From assembly GCA_021108005.1 (NCBI GenBank), contig JAIORS010000155.1:1-54029 (forward strand): a DNA stretch of 54,029 nucleotides, read 5' to 3'. Shown piece by piece: positions 6,601-15,154 of the stretch. A program made the translations under genes and the position numbers. Under the pieces are notes generated by a model. That model was given only the letters and a program-made list of their open reading frames with translations, did no database searches and was not told where the DNA came from. Positions within the stretch are counted from its first letter, which is position 1. Each line of letters opens with the position of its first letter. The stretch is from Candidatus Aegiribacteria sp. (GTDB lineage: Bacteria; Fermentibacterota; Fermentibacteria; Fermentibacterales; JCC-6).

Positions 6601-9413
6601 TGACTGATGGTCAGATTCGCATACTTCACATAATTACAAAGCTGGCTGTTGGCGGTGCTCAGCTAAATACTCTGATATCGACAAGAGATATTTCGCGGAA
6701 AGGCTACCATTCAGATATCATTACAGGCCCTGAGCGACCATTGGAGGGGGATCTTTTTTCTCTCGGAGAGAAGTGGAACCTTAATATTATTACGATTCCT
6801 CACCTCAAGAGGAACATCTCTCCACTTTGCGATTTTCTGGCTCTGATTGAGATCAAAAGAGTTATAAGCAAAGGCAATTACGATATTGTCCATACTCACG
6901 GATCAAAAGCCCGATTTCTCGGCAGGATAGCGGCCTCCTGTTTCGGCGGTATAAAAGTAATACAGACCGCCCACGGCTGGCCATTTTACAAGTCAATGAA
7001 TTCCTTGAAGAAATTTGTTTACGTCTCGCTCGAGAAAATCGGTTTTAATCTCGCGGATTTAAACATCTGCGTCAGTCCCCGAGACCGGGACAAGGCTCTG
7101 CATCACGGAATAGGGTATCTCGATGATTACAGGATAATTCGGAGTGGCGTTGAGTTCGATAAATTCCGTGCGGCAAGGGGCAATAAGGCTGAAGCCAGAA
7201 GGAAGCTGGGTATCGGTGATGAAATGGATGTCGTGGGTTCTGTTATGCGATTCTGTCCTGAAAAGGCTCCGGACATCTTTGTCAGGGTCGCTGCGGGAGT
7301 AATTGAAAAGAAACCGAAAACAGTGTTCTTCCTCGTGGGAGACGGTCCGCTCAGAATCCGGACTGAAAAACTGATTGACTCATTTAATCTGAAGGATAAC
7401 ATCGTTCTGCTTGGAAGCAGGAAGGATGTTGTGGAGATTCTACCGGCATTCGACGCATTTCTGATTACTTCACGCACCGAGGGTCTTCCCAGAGCTCTTC
7501 TTGAATCCCTTGCGGCCGGAGTTCCGGTTGTTTCAACTGATGTGGGCGGAATACACGAATTGATAAAGTGCGGACGTAATGGTTTTCTATCCGCTGAAGG
7601 CGATATCGAATCCCTGGTGGCTGATGTAATCAGGATTCTAGATTCCCCGGAGAAAACGAAGGAGTTAATCGCTCATGTAGATGAGGATATTGAACCGTTT
7701 TCGGCATCGAAGATGGTTGATGATCTTTTCGAGCTGTATACAAAAATAGCATCGCCCGCCATGAATGTGGTTTTTCTGTGTGATAACGAACCTTTCAACA
7801 TCCCAAGAACTATTGCATGTATTATCAGAAAAAGCCCTTTCAACAGATATACGGTTATTTCTATTCAGGGACACGGCTCTCTTAAAAAACTTTCTGTAAA
7901 TTTCAATCGCTACATGTCCCTTTATGGGTTTTTCTGTTTCTTCTCTAAACTTTCCTGTTTCCTGATGCTGAAGATATCGGGAAAGCTGAGGCTTCCCACG
8001 AAATTTTCCCACTCTCTGAAACAGACTGCCACAAGGGAACATGCCGGTTATTCAACTCTAGACAGGTTGAATTCAAAGCACTCCAGGGAATATCTTGAAT
8101 CCCTTGATCCCGATCTCTTCATCTCCATGGCATGTCCGCAGATATTGAAGAGGAAAACCCTTGAAATACCGCGGCTGGGAGCCTGGAACGTGCATTCAGC
8201 TCTTCTTCCTGCGAATAGAGGAATGCTTCCAACATTCTGGTCACTATACCACGGGGATACACCGGGGGTCACACTTCACAAAATGGTTCCCAAACTTGAT
8301 GCGGGTGGAATACTGATACAGAAGAAAATCGATTGTTCAATAAACGATACCTCTCTTCACCAACTCCTGAGCACAACAAAGGAACTTGCCGCCGAAATAG
8401 TAACCGAAGGGCTTAATGTTCTTGAAAAAGGCGATTATACGCTACTTCCTAACCTTCCGGAAAAGGCTACTGTCAATACTTTTCCTTCAAGGAAGGATGT
8501 TCTGAGATTCCGGGATATGGGTGGAAAAATAACTGGTATTATGAAAAAACGTCCGGATATCGCGATCTCATTCGACGTCGAGGAATGGTTCCAGACGTAT
8601 GCGGCAAGGAAGTGGTACCCGCGGCAAGACTGGGACAGGATCGATGACAGGTTAAGCATTATCATTGATAACATCCTCCAGATCCTGGATGAACATAAAG
8701 CAAAAGCTACTTTTTTCTTTCTCGGCTGGATCGTCGAGCGTCACCCTGAATTAGTTTACAAAGTTTTGGAAAAAGGCCATGAAATAGGTTACCACGGATA
8801 TAATCATGAGGAACTGAATTCGCTGACAAGGGAGGAGTTCAGCGGAAACCTTGATCGTTTCCTCAAGCTTCTTGCCTCTCTCGCAATTCCACAGCCTGTC
8901 GGATTCAGGGCTCCCAGTTTTTCATTAAGGAAAGATACGTCCTGGGCAGTTGACGAAATCAGATCGAGGGGGTTCAGTTACGACAGCAGTGTATACCCTA
9001 TGTTCAAACTCCGCTACGGTACACCGGAAGCCCCGCTGAGACCATTCAAACTCAATGGCGAAAAGTCTTCCATCATTGAACTTCCGCTTGCTTCAATACC
9101 TTTGGCCGGAGAAAAGATACCTATTGCAGGCGGAGCTTATCTCAGATTTTACCCAGAATTATTACACAGAGTAATGCTTAAAAAGCTGTCAAATTTAAAT
9201 ATCACCCCGGTTCTGTATTTCCATCCCTGGGAGATAGATTCGATGAATATCTCAAGAAGAATGAGTTTCGTTCAGAGGTTCAGGCAACATCACAATTCCG
9301 GTAAGAATACAATTTCAAAACTACGCTGGATTCTTAGACATTACAGGGGAATTACATTAAGAGAACTGTCTGAACAGTTCAAAGAAAGCGAAATAGCTGA
9401 TTTCAACTGGTAG
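6600..9413 (+). CDS. Three-domain protein: GT4 glycosyltransferase - formyltransferase - polysaccharide deacetylase
   Basis: 937 residues in one uninterrupted frame. Residues 1-385 are a GT-B family 4 glycosyltransferase: ILHIITKLAVGGAQLNTLIS at the N-terminus, VHTHGSKARFLGRIAA, SRTEGLPRALLESLAAGVPV and DVGGIHELI. Residues 388-640 resemble the formyltransferase fold of Fmt/ArnA: WNVHSALLPANRG with the catalytic His, then GVTLHKMVPKLDAGGILIQ with the conserved Asp. Residues 648-937 are a carbohydrate esterase 4 deacetylase of the type tied to exosortase loci: SFDVEEWF, ATFFFLGWI, GHEIGYHGYNHEEL (metal HxxxxH pair), VGFRAPSFS, YFHPWEID. ATG 6600 overlaps the upstream stop (TGATG). No internal Shine-Dalgarno precedes the Met codons at 7761 or 8541, so one polypeptide is expected. 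The combination could deacetylate and then N-formylate an amino sugar (inference). Confidence 0.9.
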   Translation: MTDGQIRILHIITKLAVGGAQLNTLISTRDISRKGYHSDIITGPERPLEGDLFSLGEKWNLNIITIPHLKRNISPLCDFLALIEIKRVISKGNYDIVHTHGSKARFLGRIAASCFGGIKVIQTAHGWPFYKSMNSLKKFVYVSLEKIGFNLADLNICVSPRDRDKALHHGIGYLDDYRIIRSGVEFDKFRAARGNKAEARRKLGIGDEMDVVGSVMRFCPEKAPDIFVRVAAGVIEKKPKTVFFLVGDGPLRIRTEKLIDSFNLKDNIVLLGSRKDVVEILPAFDAFLITSRTEGLPRALLESLAAGVPVVSTDVGGIHELIKCGRNGFLSAEGDIESLVADVIRILDSPEKTKELIAHVDEDIEPFSASKMVDDLFELYTKIASPAMNVVFLCDNEPFNIPRTIACIIRKSPFNRYTVISIQGHGSLKKLSVNFNRYMSLYGFFCFFSKLSCFLMLKISGKLRLPTKFSHSLKQTATREHAGYSTLDRLNSKHSREYLESLDPDLFISMACPQILKRKTLEIPRLGAWNVHSALLPANRGMLPTFWSLYHGDTPGVTLHKMVPKLDAGGILIQKKIDCSINDTSLHQLLSTTKELAAEIVTEGLNVLEKGDYTLLPNLPEKATVNTFPSRKDVLRFRDMGGKITGIMKKRPDIAISFDVEEWFQTYAARKWYPRQDWDRIDDRLSIIIDNILQILDEHKAKATFFFLGWIVERHPELVYKVLEKGHEIGYHGYNHEELNSLTREEFSGNLDRFLKLLASLAIPQPVGFRAPSFSLRKDTSWAVDEIRSRGFSYDSSVYPMFKLRYGTPEAPLRPFKLNGEKSSIIELPLASIPLAGEKIPIAGGAYLRFYPELLHRVMLKKLSNLNITPVLYFHPWEIDSMNISRRMSFVQRFRQHHNSGKNTISKLRWILRHYRGITLRELSEQFKESEIADFNW

Positions 9414-9415
9414 GT

Positions 9416-9445
9416 AAGCCACCTGAAAGATTATTCAGGCGGCTT
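9416..9445 (+). terminator. Hairpin between convergent genes, possible terminator
   Basis: An inverted repeat AAGCCACCTGAA / TTCAGGCGGCTT with one A-C mismatch and a six-base loop starts three bases after the stop of the fusion gene. The + strand continues ATCTTTACTG, a weak T-rich tail. The element sits between convergent transcription units and may serve both strands. Confidence 0.55.
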
Positions 9446-9470
9446 ATCTTTACTGTATCTCTGTCCGGAT

Positions 9471-9638
9471 TTATGGAGCCTCGATTGCTCCTACAGGACA
9501 GGCTGGAACACATGCTCCGCAGTCAATGCATGTATCGGGGTCGATCGAGTATTTATCCCCTTCAGTTATCGCATCAACGGGACACTCGGGTTTACATGCT
9601 CCGCATGCGATACATTCGTCGTTTATTGTATGTGCCAT
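9471..9638 (-). CDS. 2[4Fe-4S] bacterial-type ferredoxin
   Basis: A 55-residue protein. Two classical clusters are visible: CIACGACKPECP (residues 9-20) and CIDCGACVPACP (about 37-48), each CxxCxxCxxxCP, separated by the usual VDAI...GDKYSIDP linker. ATG at 9638 is preceded by AAAGGAG with seven-base spacing and by a near-consensus promoter. It is a small soluble electron carrier, likely reduced by oxidoreductases such as IorAB in the same window (inference). It is transcribed alone and converges with the glycosyltransferase fusion. Confidence 0.95.
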   Translation of the reverse strand: MAHTINDECIACGACKPECPVDAITEGDKYSIDPDTCIDCGACVPACPVGAIEAP

Positions 9639-9685
9639 TCGTACTCCTTTCAGATCTGTCTATTGGTTAGAAAACTATTTCAGCG

Positions 9686-9714
9686 AGTATATTTTATGAA
9701 TTGTTTATGGTCAA
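9686..9714 (-). promoter_or_regulatory. Promoter of the ferredoxin gene
   Basis: On the minus strand TTGACC (9714-9709) is followed after exactly 17 bases by TATACT (9691-9686). This is close to the sigma-70 consensus. The ferredoxin ATG lies about 48 bases downstream with AAAGGAG in between. The parB stop is just upstream, so the ferredoxin need not be read from the parAB transcript. Confidence 0.7.
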
Positions 9715-9722
9715 CTATTTGC

Positions 9723-10589
9723 TTAACTCTCTGACCCGGATTTGATAAAAAGAAGAATCCTGTCAAGTTCATCAAAACTGTGGTAGCTTATCTCTATTCT
9801 TCCGGTCTTTCCCTTTCCCTTTATCCTGACCTTTGTTTTAAGAATTCTCTGCATCGTCTCCTGAAGCTTCCTTGTCTCAGCGGATTCCATTGATGAAGAA
9901 TAGCTGGATTCTGATTTCTCCGGGACATTAAGCCTTCTAACCTTCTCTTCAAGCATCCTTACAGACATACTCCGTTTTGCCGCGTTAACAGCTATACGCT
10001 GAATCATGGCTTTGTTATCAAGTCCCAGCAAGGCTCTCCCGTGTCCCATGGTCAGCCGGCCGGCCCTTAAAATGTCAAGAACCTGTTCTGGAAGTTCCAG
10101 AAGCCTCTGGAAATTAGCAACTGACGATCGGCTCATTCCAACTTTTTCTCCCATTTCCTCCTGTGTCAAACCAAATTCGGAAGAGAGCCTTTTGAAAGCC
10201 TCGGCCTTTTCAACCGGACCAAGATCCTGTCGCTGGATATTTTCAACAAGGGCAAGAGCAAGCATCTGCTGATCATCAGCTTCCCTGACAACTACGGGAA
10301 CTCTTTTCAGACCTGCTGTACTTGCCGCCCTGAGACGCCTTTCTCCGGCAATCAGCTGATAACGCTTACCTGATTTTCTTATTATAAGAGGCTGAAGGAT
10401 ACCCTGAGAAACTATGGATCTCGAAAGAGATTCTATTTCCTCCTTTTTCCATTCTTTCCTTGGCTGAAATGGATTTGGGTCAATAAGCTCTATGTTTACT
10501 TCCCGGGGATTTCTGGTATCGTCTTCCCTGATTCCCGGAAATATCTCATCCATTCCCTTGCCAAGCGCCTTGCGCTTTCTCTTTGTCAT
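9723..10589 (-). CDS. parB: Chromosome-partitioning protein ParB (Spo0J)
   Basis: 288 residues, typical of chromosomal ParB. After a basic N-terminus come the ParB/sulfiredoxin CTP-binding domain with GERRLRA and ENIQRQDL, the helix-turn-helix region (LTQEEMGEKVGMSRSSVANF), and a C-terminal dimerisation segment from about 235. ParB loads at parS, slides as a CTP-dependent clamp and works with ParA in origin segregation. It overlaps parA by ATGA. Two parS-like palindromes lie within about 3 kb in mnmG, supporting a functional local system. Confidence 0.96.
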   Translation of the reverse strand: MTKRKRKALGKGMDEIFPGIREDDTRNPREVNIELIDPNPFQPRKEWKKEEIESLSRSIVSQGILQPLIIRKSGKRYQLIAGERRLRAASTAGLKRVPVVVREADDQQMLALALVENIQRQDLGPVEKAEAFKRLSSEFGLTQEEMGEKVGMSRSSVANFQRLLELPEQVLDILRAGRLTMGHGRALLGLDNKAMIQRIAVNAAKRSMSVRMLEEKVRRLNVPEKSESSYSSSMESAETRKLQETMQRILKTKVRIKGKGKTGRIEISYHSFDELDRILLFIKSGSES

Positions 10590-11347
10590 CTTTTCATCAC
10601 CTCCCTGGCCAGGTTAAGGTAGCTTAACGCGCCTTTTGATTTCGCGTCATAAAGCAGCACGGGCATACCGTAACTCGGTGCCTCGCTGAGCTTTACGTTT
10701 CTCGGGATGTTTGTTTCATAGAGCGTTGATCCCAGAAATCCTTTCACTTCTTCCTCAACATCGCGGCTTAGTATCAACCTTCTGTCGAACATTGTAAGAA
10801 CAACGCCGTTTATTGTTAACCCTGGATTCCACAGCTGCTTAACGTTCTTAACAGTATCCATCAGATGAGAAAGACCCTCAAGGGCGTAATATTCACTTTG
10901 AAGGGTTACAAGAACTTCGTTTGAGGCAACAAGAGCGTTTATAGTCATTAAGCCCAGCGAAGGAGGACAGTCTATCAGTACATAATCGAAACTGCCTGTG
11001 CTGTCTTCGATAGCTTCTTTTAACAGATATTCTCTGTACTCAGCCCCGGCAAGTTCTATTTCAAGACCGGAGAGATTTCTTGATCCCGGAATCAGCATAA
11101 GCCCCTCAACAGCGGTTTTCTTCATTACTTCTTCAAGGCTGTTCTCCCCGAGAATAAGTGTGCTGATATTTTTTTCGAGGTTCTGGCTGATACCTAGGCC
11201 TGCGGTAGCGTTTACCTGTGAATCAAAATCTATTATCAGAACTTCGCTGTTATTCATTGCCAGGCTCGCGCCAAGATTGATGGTAGTTGTTGTTTTTCCA
11301 ACACCACCTTTCTGGTTGGCAATGGCTATTATTCTTGTTCCGGTCAT
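10586..11347 (-). CDS. parA: Chromosome-partitioning ATPase ParA (Soj)
   Basis: 253 residues from the ATG at 11347. That start is preferred over 11371 because AAAAGGA lies at good spacing and the upstream start has no ribosome-binding site. The deviant Walker A motif NQKGGVGKTTTTINLG is at the N-terminus, with IIDFDSQVNATAGLG and Walker B-like VLIDCPPSLGLMT. This is the short chromosomal Soj type without an N-terminal DNA-binding extension. Its ATP-dependent dimers bind DNA and are released by ParB, moving the origin region. It overlaps parB by ATGA and follows rsmG. Confidence 0.96.
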   Translation of the reverse strand: MTGTRIIAIANQKGGVGKTTTTINLGASLAMNNSEVLIIDFDSQVNATAGLGISQNLEKNISTLILGENSLEEVMKKTAVEGLMLIPGSRNLSGLEIELAGAEYREYLLKEAIEDSTGSFDYVLIDCPPSLGLMTINALVASNEVLVTLQSEYYALEGLSHLMDTVKNVKQLWNPGLTINGVVLTMFDRRLILSRDVEEEVKGFLGSTLYETNIPRNVKLSEAPSYGMPVLLYDAKSKGALSYLNLAREVMKR

Positions 11348-11412
11348 GCAAATCCTTTTCTGAACTATCATGATGTAAAGAGTATTCTACACTGTTCTTG
11401 TGTCAGTCAGAA

Positions 11413-12027
11413 TCAGAGACGATACTGCACCAGAAATCCGCCACGGTCAAGCGGTGGGTATTTGAGTTCAATGAAATTTTCATACTTTCGGTTTTCTGCA
11501 ATCTCCGGCTGCCTGTATACGAATACAGAACCTTTCCCTGTGATTTTTCCTATAGTTTCAAGCAACGAATCCGGAGGAGCAACAGCTCTTGCTACGAATT
11601 GCTTTACTTCATTACCCGGATTGAAATCTTCAAGTCTTGCGGGAACAATTTCGCAGTTTTCAAGACCAAGCTCCCTTATTGCATAGCCAAGGAAAAGGTG
11701 CTTTTTTCTCTTTGGTTCGAGAAGGATCATTCTGAATCCCAGAATCGCAAGCACAATCCCCGGGAATCCGTTTCCGCTCCCTATATCTACCACAGTCCTG
11801 TTGATATCAACCAGAAAACCGTACAACATGGATTCCATGAAATGTCTGCTCCAAAGCCTCTGTCTTTCTTTGGGGCCTATCAGATTTACCCTGGAAGATC
11901 TTTCAAGAAGAATTCCTGCGAATTTTCCGAAGAGTTCGTACTGCTTTTCATCAATATCTACACCCAGTTCTTCAAGATCATGCTCCATGGTTCCCCTGGG
12001 AGGAAATGGCAGAGGAAGTGAAGTCAT
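11413..12027 (-). CDS. rsmG: 16S rRNA (guanine527-N7)-methyltransferase RsmG
   Basis: 204 residues with the class I methyltransferase fold. The SAM-binding loop reads VVDIGSGNGFPGIVLAI, and upstream is the RsmG-typical region NLIGPKERQRLWSRHFMES. It methylates N7 of G527 in 16S rRNA. The ATG at 12027 directly follows the mnmG TAA, the usual gidA-gidB pairing near origins. It lies 65 bases before the preferred parA start. Confidence 0.94.
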   Translation of the reverse strand: MTSLPLPFPPRGTMEHDLEELGVDIDEKQYELFGKFAGILLERSSRVNLIGPKERQRLWSRHFMESMLYGFLVDINRTVVDIGSGNGFPGIVLAILGFRMILLEPKRKKHLFLGYAIRELGLENCEIVPARLEDFNPGNEVKQFVARAVAPPDSLLETIGKITGKGSVFVYRQPEIAENRKYENFIELKYPPLDRGGFLVQYRL

Positions 12028-13860
12028 TTACCTTTCGGCTCCTTCCGCAGTGTTCCACGTGGAACGTTTTCTGCTCAGGTATATTAAAAGTCCATGAAGA
12101 TCGGTTGGCCTTATTCCCTGTATCTTCTCCGCTTCAGCAAGAGTTTTTGGTCTTTCTTTCTGCAACGCTTCTCTTGCTTCCCAGCAGATTTCGTCAATCT
12201 CCATGTAGGAGTTAATTTCCATGAGACTGATCATATCTGCATTTTTTCTTGATTCATTCCTTCTCAGATTCCTTCTTATATAACCGCTGTACTTCTCATC
12301 CAGCATTACAGATCTTAGAATGCTTCTTTCAACCCCATACAAAGACGGAACCTCTTTAACAGCATTTTCCGTACTGTTGCCGGTTCTTCTGCACCACTTC
12401 AACATTTTTACGCCATCAACCGTCTCTCTTTCAAGAATACTCCTGATTTTTTCCGCTTCCTTCATATTTGCAAGTAATTTCTCTTTCTTCTTCTCTGAGA
12501 GTACTCCCGTTCTGCTAGCTTCAGCGCATATTCTTCTATCGGCATTGTCCTGCCTGAGATGCAATCGGTTTTCTGCCCTTGAGGAGAACATTCTATATGG
12601 TTCATCGACTCCTTTTCTGACCAAATCATCGATCATTACTCCTATATAGGAAAGCATCCTGGACATCTTTACCGGTTCCATACCCTTTGCCGTTCTTCCT
12701 CCGTTCGCTCCGGCTATCAGTCCCAGGCCCGCTGCTTCCTCGTACCCGGACGTTCCGCATATCTGCCCTGCTATGAAAATATTCTCTGATCTTCTAAGCT
12801 TCAGTGTGTTATCTATTTCTGAATAGTGAAAGTACGAATATTCCACGGCATATCCGTAATCAGATATTACAGCTTTATCGAATCCCGGCAGCGATCTCAC
12901 CATTTTTTCCTGCGCTTCTCTTGGAAGGCTGCTTGAAAGACCGTTCAGGTAGAAATATCCTGATCTGTATCCCATTGGTTCAACATAAATTTTGTGACTG
13001 AGTCTATCCGGGAATTTTACAACTTTATCCTCGAAACTGGGACAGTACCTTGGGCCAGTTCCTTCAATTCTTCCTGCCATAAGAGGTGAAAGATGAAGAT
13101 ATCCCTTTGCAATCTCCATGGTTTTTCTATTTGTGTTTATCGTGTAACAAACCTCTTCTTTATCTGAAAGAATGCCACTATCGAAACTGAAACTGAAATC
13201 CGTATTCTCCGACATCTGTATTTCCAGATCGTTTGTATTTACGGAGCTTCTTACTATTCTTGCCGGTGTTCCGGTTTTAAAACGTTCCACGTGGAACATT
13301 CTCTTAACAATGTCCGTTTCAAGCGAATCGGCAGAGATATCCCCTATTCTTCCGCCTTTCCACAATTCATCTCCCCTGAACAGTCTTCCCTTCAGGAACG
13401 TTCCTGTTGCCAGCACAACTGTTTTCCCTCTTATTTTCCCGTTCTTCCTGCACCTTACCCCTTCAACCCTTTCAGTTTTACCCTCTAATTCTGTTACTTC
13501 GTCCTCCAGAATGTCTACACAGCTTCCACCAAGGTATCTCTGCTGTTCCCTGGCGTAGGCATCTGCATCCGACTGAACCCGAGGCCCCCATACAGCCGGC
13601 CCTTTTTTTCTATTAAGCATTCTGAACTGCAATCTCGTGGCATCGGCTGTTTTCGCCATTGAGCCATCCATTGCGTCAATTTCACGTACTATTGTACCTT
13701 TTGCAATTCCTCCTATTGCCGGGTTGCATGACATCTCTCCTATTCTGCTCTTTTTTGCTGATATCAAAAGGACGCTGCAGCCAATTCTTCCTGCTGCAAG
13801 CGCCGCTTCTATTCCCGCATGTCCACCACCCACAACAATTACATCGTATTCTTCCTTCAT
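12028..13860 (-). CDS. mnmG: tRNA uridine-5-carboxymethylaminomethyl modification enzyme MnmG
   Basis: 610 residues, normal for MnmG/GidA. The N-terminal FAD-binding motif is VVVGGGHAGIEAALAAGR. The conserved SCNPAIGGIAKG and VLATGTFLKG segments and the C-terminal helical domain are present. With MnmE it installs the cmnm5 group on U34 of certain tRNAs, using FAD, NADH and methylene-THF. It overlaps mnmE by ATGA. Two parS-like palindromes lie inside the reading frame, one near residues 188-193 and one near the C-terminus, so this gene doubles as partition DNA. Confidence 0.96.
   Translation of the reverse strand: MKEEYDVIVVGGGHAGIEAALAAGRIGCSVLLISAKKSRIGEMSCNPAIGGIAKGTIVREIDAMDGSMAKTADATRLQFRMLNRKKGPAVWGPRVQSDADAYAREQQRYLGGSCVDILEDEVTELEGKTERVEGVRCRKNGKIRGKTVVLATGTFLKGRLFRGDELWKGGRIGDISADSLETDIVKRMFHVERFKTGTPARIVRSSVNTNDLEIQMSENTDFSFSFDSGILSDKEEVCYTINTNRKTMEIAKGYLHLSPLMAGRIEGTGPRYCPSFEDKVVKFPDRLSHKIYVEPMGYRSGYFYLNGLSSSLPREAQEKMVRSLPGFDKAVISDYGYAVEYSYFHYSEIDNTLKLRRSENIFIAGQICGTSGYEEAAGLGLIAGANGGRTAKGMEPVKMSRMLSYIGVMIDDLVRKGVDEPYRMFSSRAENRLHLRQDNADRRICAEASRTGVLSEKKKEKLLANMKEAEKIRSILERETVDGVKMLKWCRRTGNSTENAVKEVPSLYGVERSILRSVMLDEKYSGYIRRNLRRNESRKNADMISLMEINSYMEIDEICWEAREALQKERPKTLAEAEKIQGIRPTDLHGLLIYLSRKRSTWNTAEGAER
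12051..12066. promoter_or_regulatory. parS site 1 (ParB-binding palindrome)
   Basis: TGTTCCACGTGGAACG matches the 16-base parS palindrome (TGTTnCACGTGnAACA class) except for the last base. The central GTTCCACGTGGAAC is a perfect palindrome. It lies inside mnmG near its 3' end, about 1.5 kb from parB. Confidence 0.9.
13283..13298. promoter_or_regulatory. parS site 2 (ParB-binding palindrome)
   Basis: CGTTCCACGTGGAACA has the same perfect 14-base core as site 1, 1232 bases away, and also lies inside mnmG. Two copies of a 14-base palindrome in one gene next to parAB are unlikely by chance. Confidence 0.9.
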
Positions 13861-15140
13861 TTACCCACGCACATACCGGCAAGAGCTCTTTCCACACTTA
13901 ACTGGATGTTTTCCCCTTTACCAAGCAATCGTCTCATCTCTATTTCGGCTTCTTTAAGAAGCTCTGCTGCCATGTCGTACTCGTTTGAAGACAAGTATTC
14001 CATCGCTTCTTTAATTCCTTCTTCAATTCTTTTCGCTACACCTGATAAAGACATGCTTCCGGGAAATTCTGAGATTAGTTTTCTCAGTTCCTCCATTCCC
14101 TCTTCGGTTAGCGATGAAACTCTTAGCAGTTCGCTTTTGTCTTTTCTTTCATTGATATCACTTTTTGCTTCTATTTCTATTATTTCCCTGGTCTTTTTCC
14201 TTACCCTGTCATCCGGTGGTATTCTTCCTCCTTCTGACATCCAGATTACTCTGTCAGTTCCTTCAAGCCCATTAATAACAGATTCCGATGCTGTTTTGTC
14301 CAATCCTAATCCATCTGTACCCGCCGTATCGCAGAGCTGAATTCTTCTTCCCTCTATTTCTACAAAACCTGTTGAACCATCTCTTGTTGTTCCCGGTTCG
14401 TCGGATACAAGCGCCGCTTTTTTTCCAGTCAATACATTGAACAGTGTTGATTTCCCTGAGTTTGCCGGACCCATTATCATGACTCTCTGCTTCTTTTCAA
14501 GTGATACGGTTCTTCCTTTGAATTCCTCCGCTTTTGTAACCAGCTCGCTGAAAGCATTCTCTATTTCTTCTTTGTCAACTTCAAGATGAATGTCACCGAA
14601 TTCTATATTGCCTTCAACCAGTTCTCTTGTTCTTTCTATTTCCCTCAGCATCTTTCTGCATTGGTTTACAGTGTCTCCCGCTGATTGCTTTGTATCCTTC
14701 TCCGTATCCCATGATGCCGCAAGAGCTATAACCTGTACCGCGTTCATTTTTCCGTTAACGAACGCTCTTCTTGTAAATTCCCCCGGTTCCGCCCTCCTTG
14801 CCCCTTTCCTTATCAGCAGCTCAATTATTTCTCTTACCGACGAAGGAATCCCGTGACATGTAATCTCTACCATTTCCTCTCCGGTGAAACTTCTTCCCTC
14901 CGGCCACGAGATGGCGACAACTTCATCAATTGGTCTTCCGTTTTCAGTTACGTTACCGACTTTCCTTCTCATTCCTCTCAGTCGGTATCTTTCGAGTGAC
15001 ATTGCTTTTTCAACAATCTCGAAAGATCCCTTACCGCTCAGTCTTATTACTGATAAGGCGGAAGTTCCCTCGGGGGTTGCTAATGCGCAGATAATTTCAG
15101 CAGATTCTTTATCTCTTTTTGATTTTTCCTTTTTAGGCAT
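13857..15140 (-). CDS. mnmE: tRNA modification GTPase MnmE (TrmE)
   Basis: 427 residues, slightly short for the family. The N-terminal TrmE domain starts at IICALATPEGTSALSVIRLSG. The G domain has P-loop GPANSGKSTLFN, switch region EPGTTRDGSTG and LCDTAGTDGLG, and the protein ends in the diagnostic CVGK with its catalytic cysteine. It partners MnmG in wobble-uridine modification. The expected NKxD motif is not clearly seen near WMSEGGRIPPDD, so the G4 region may be degenerate. It is 14 bases downstream of yidC; the jag/khpB gene often found between them is absent. Confidence 0.95.
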   Translation of the reverse strand: MPKKEKSKRDKESAEIICALATPEGTSALSVIRLSGKGSFEIVEKAMSLERYRLRGMRRKVGNVTENGRPIDEVVAISWPEGRSFTGEEMVEITCHGIPSSVREIIELLIRKGARRAEPGEFTRRAFVNGKMNAVQVIALAASWDTEKDTKQSAGDTVNQCRKMLREIERTRELVEGNIEFGDIHLEVDKEEIENAFSELVTKAEEFKGRTVSLEKKQRVMIMGPANSGKSTLFNVLTGKKAALVSDEPGTTRDGSTGFVEIEGRRIQLCDTAGTDGLGLDKTASESVINGLEGTDRVIWMSEGGRIPPDDRVRKKTREIIEIEAKSDINERKDKSELLRVSSLTEEGMEELRKLISEFPGSMSLSGVAKRIEEGIKEAMEYLSSNEYDMAAELLKEAEIEMRRLLGKGENIQLSVERALAGMCVGK

Positions 15141-15154
15141 TTTTCAGTTCAGCT

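Noticed and set aside
9473-9670. Plus-strand open frame over the ferredoxin
   Set aside because: Its product has no family features, while the opposite strand encodes a textbook ferredoxin with promoter and ribosome-binding site.
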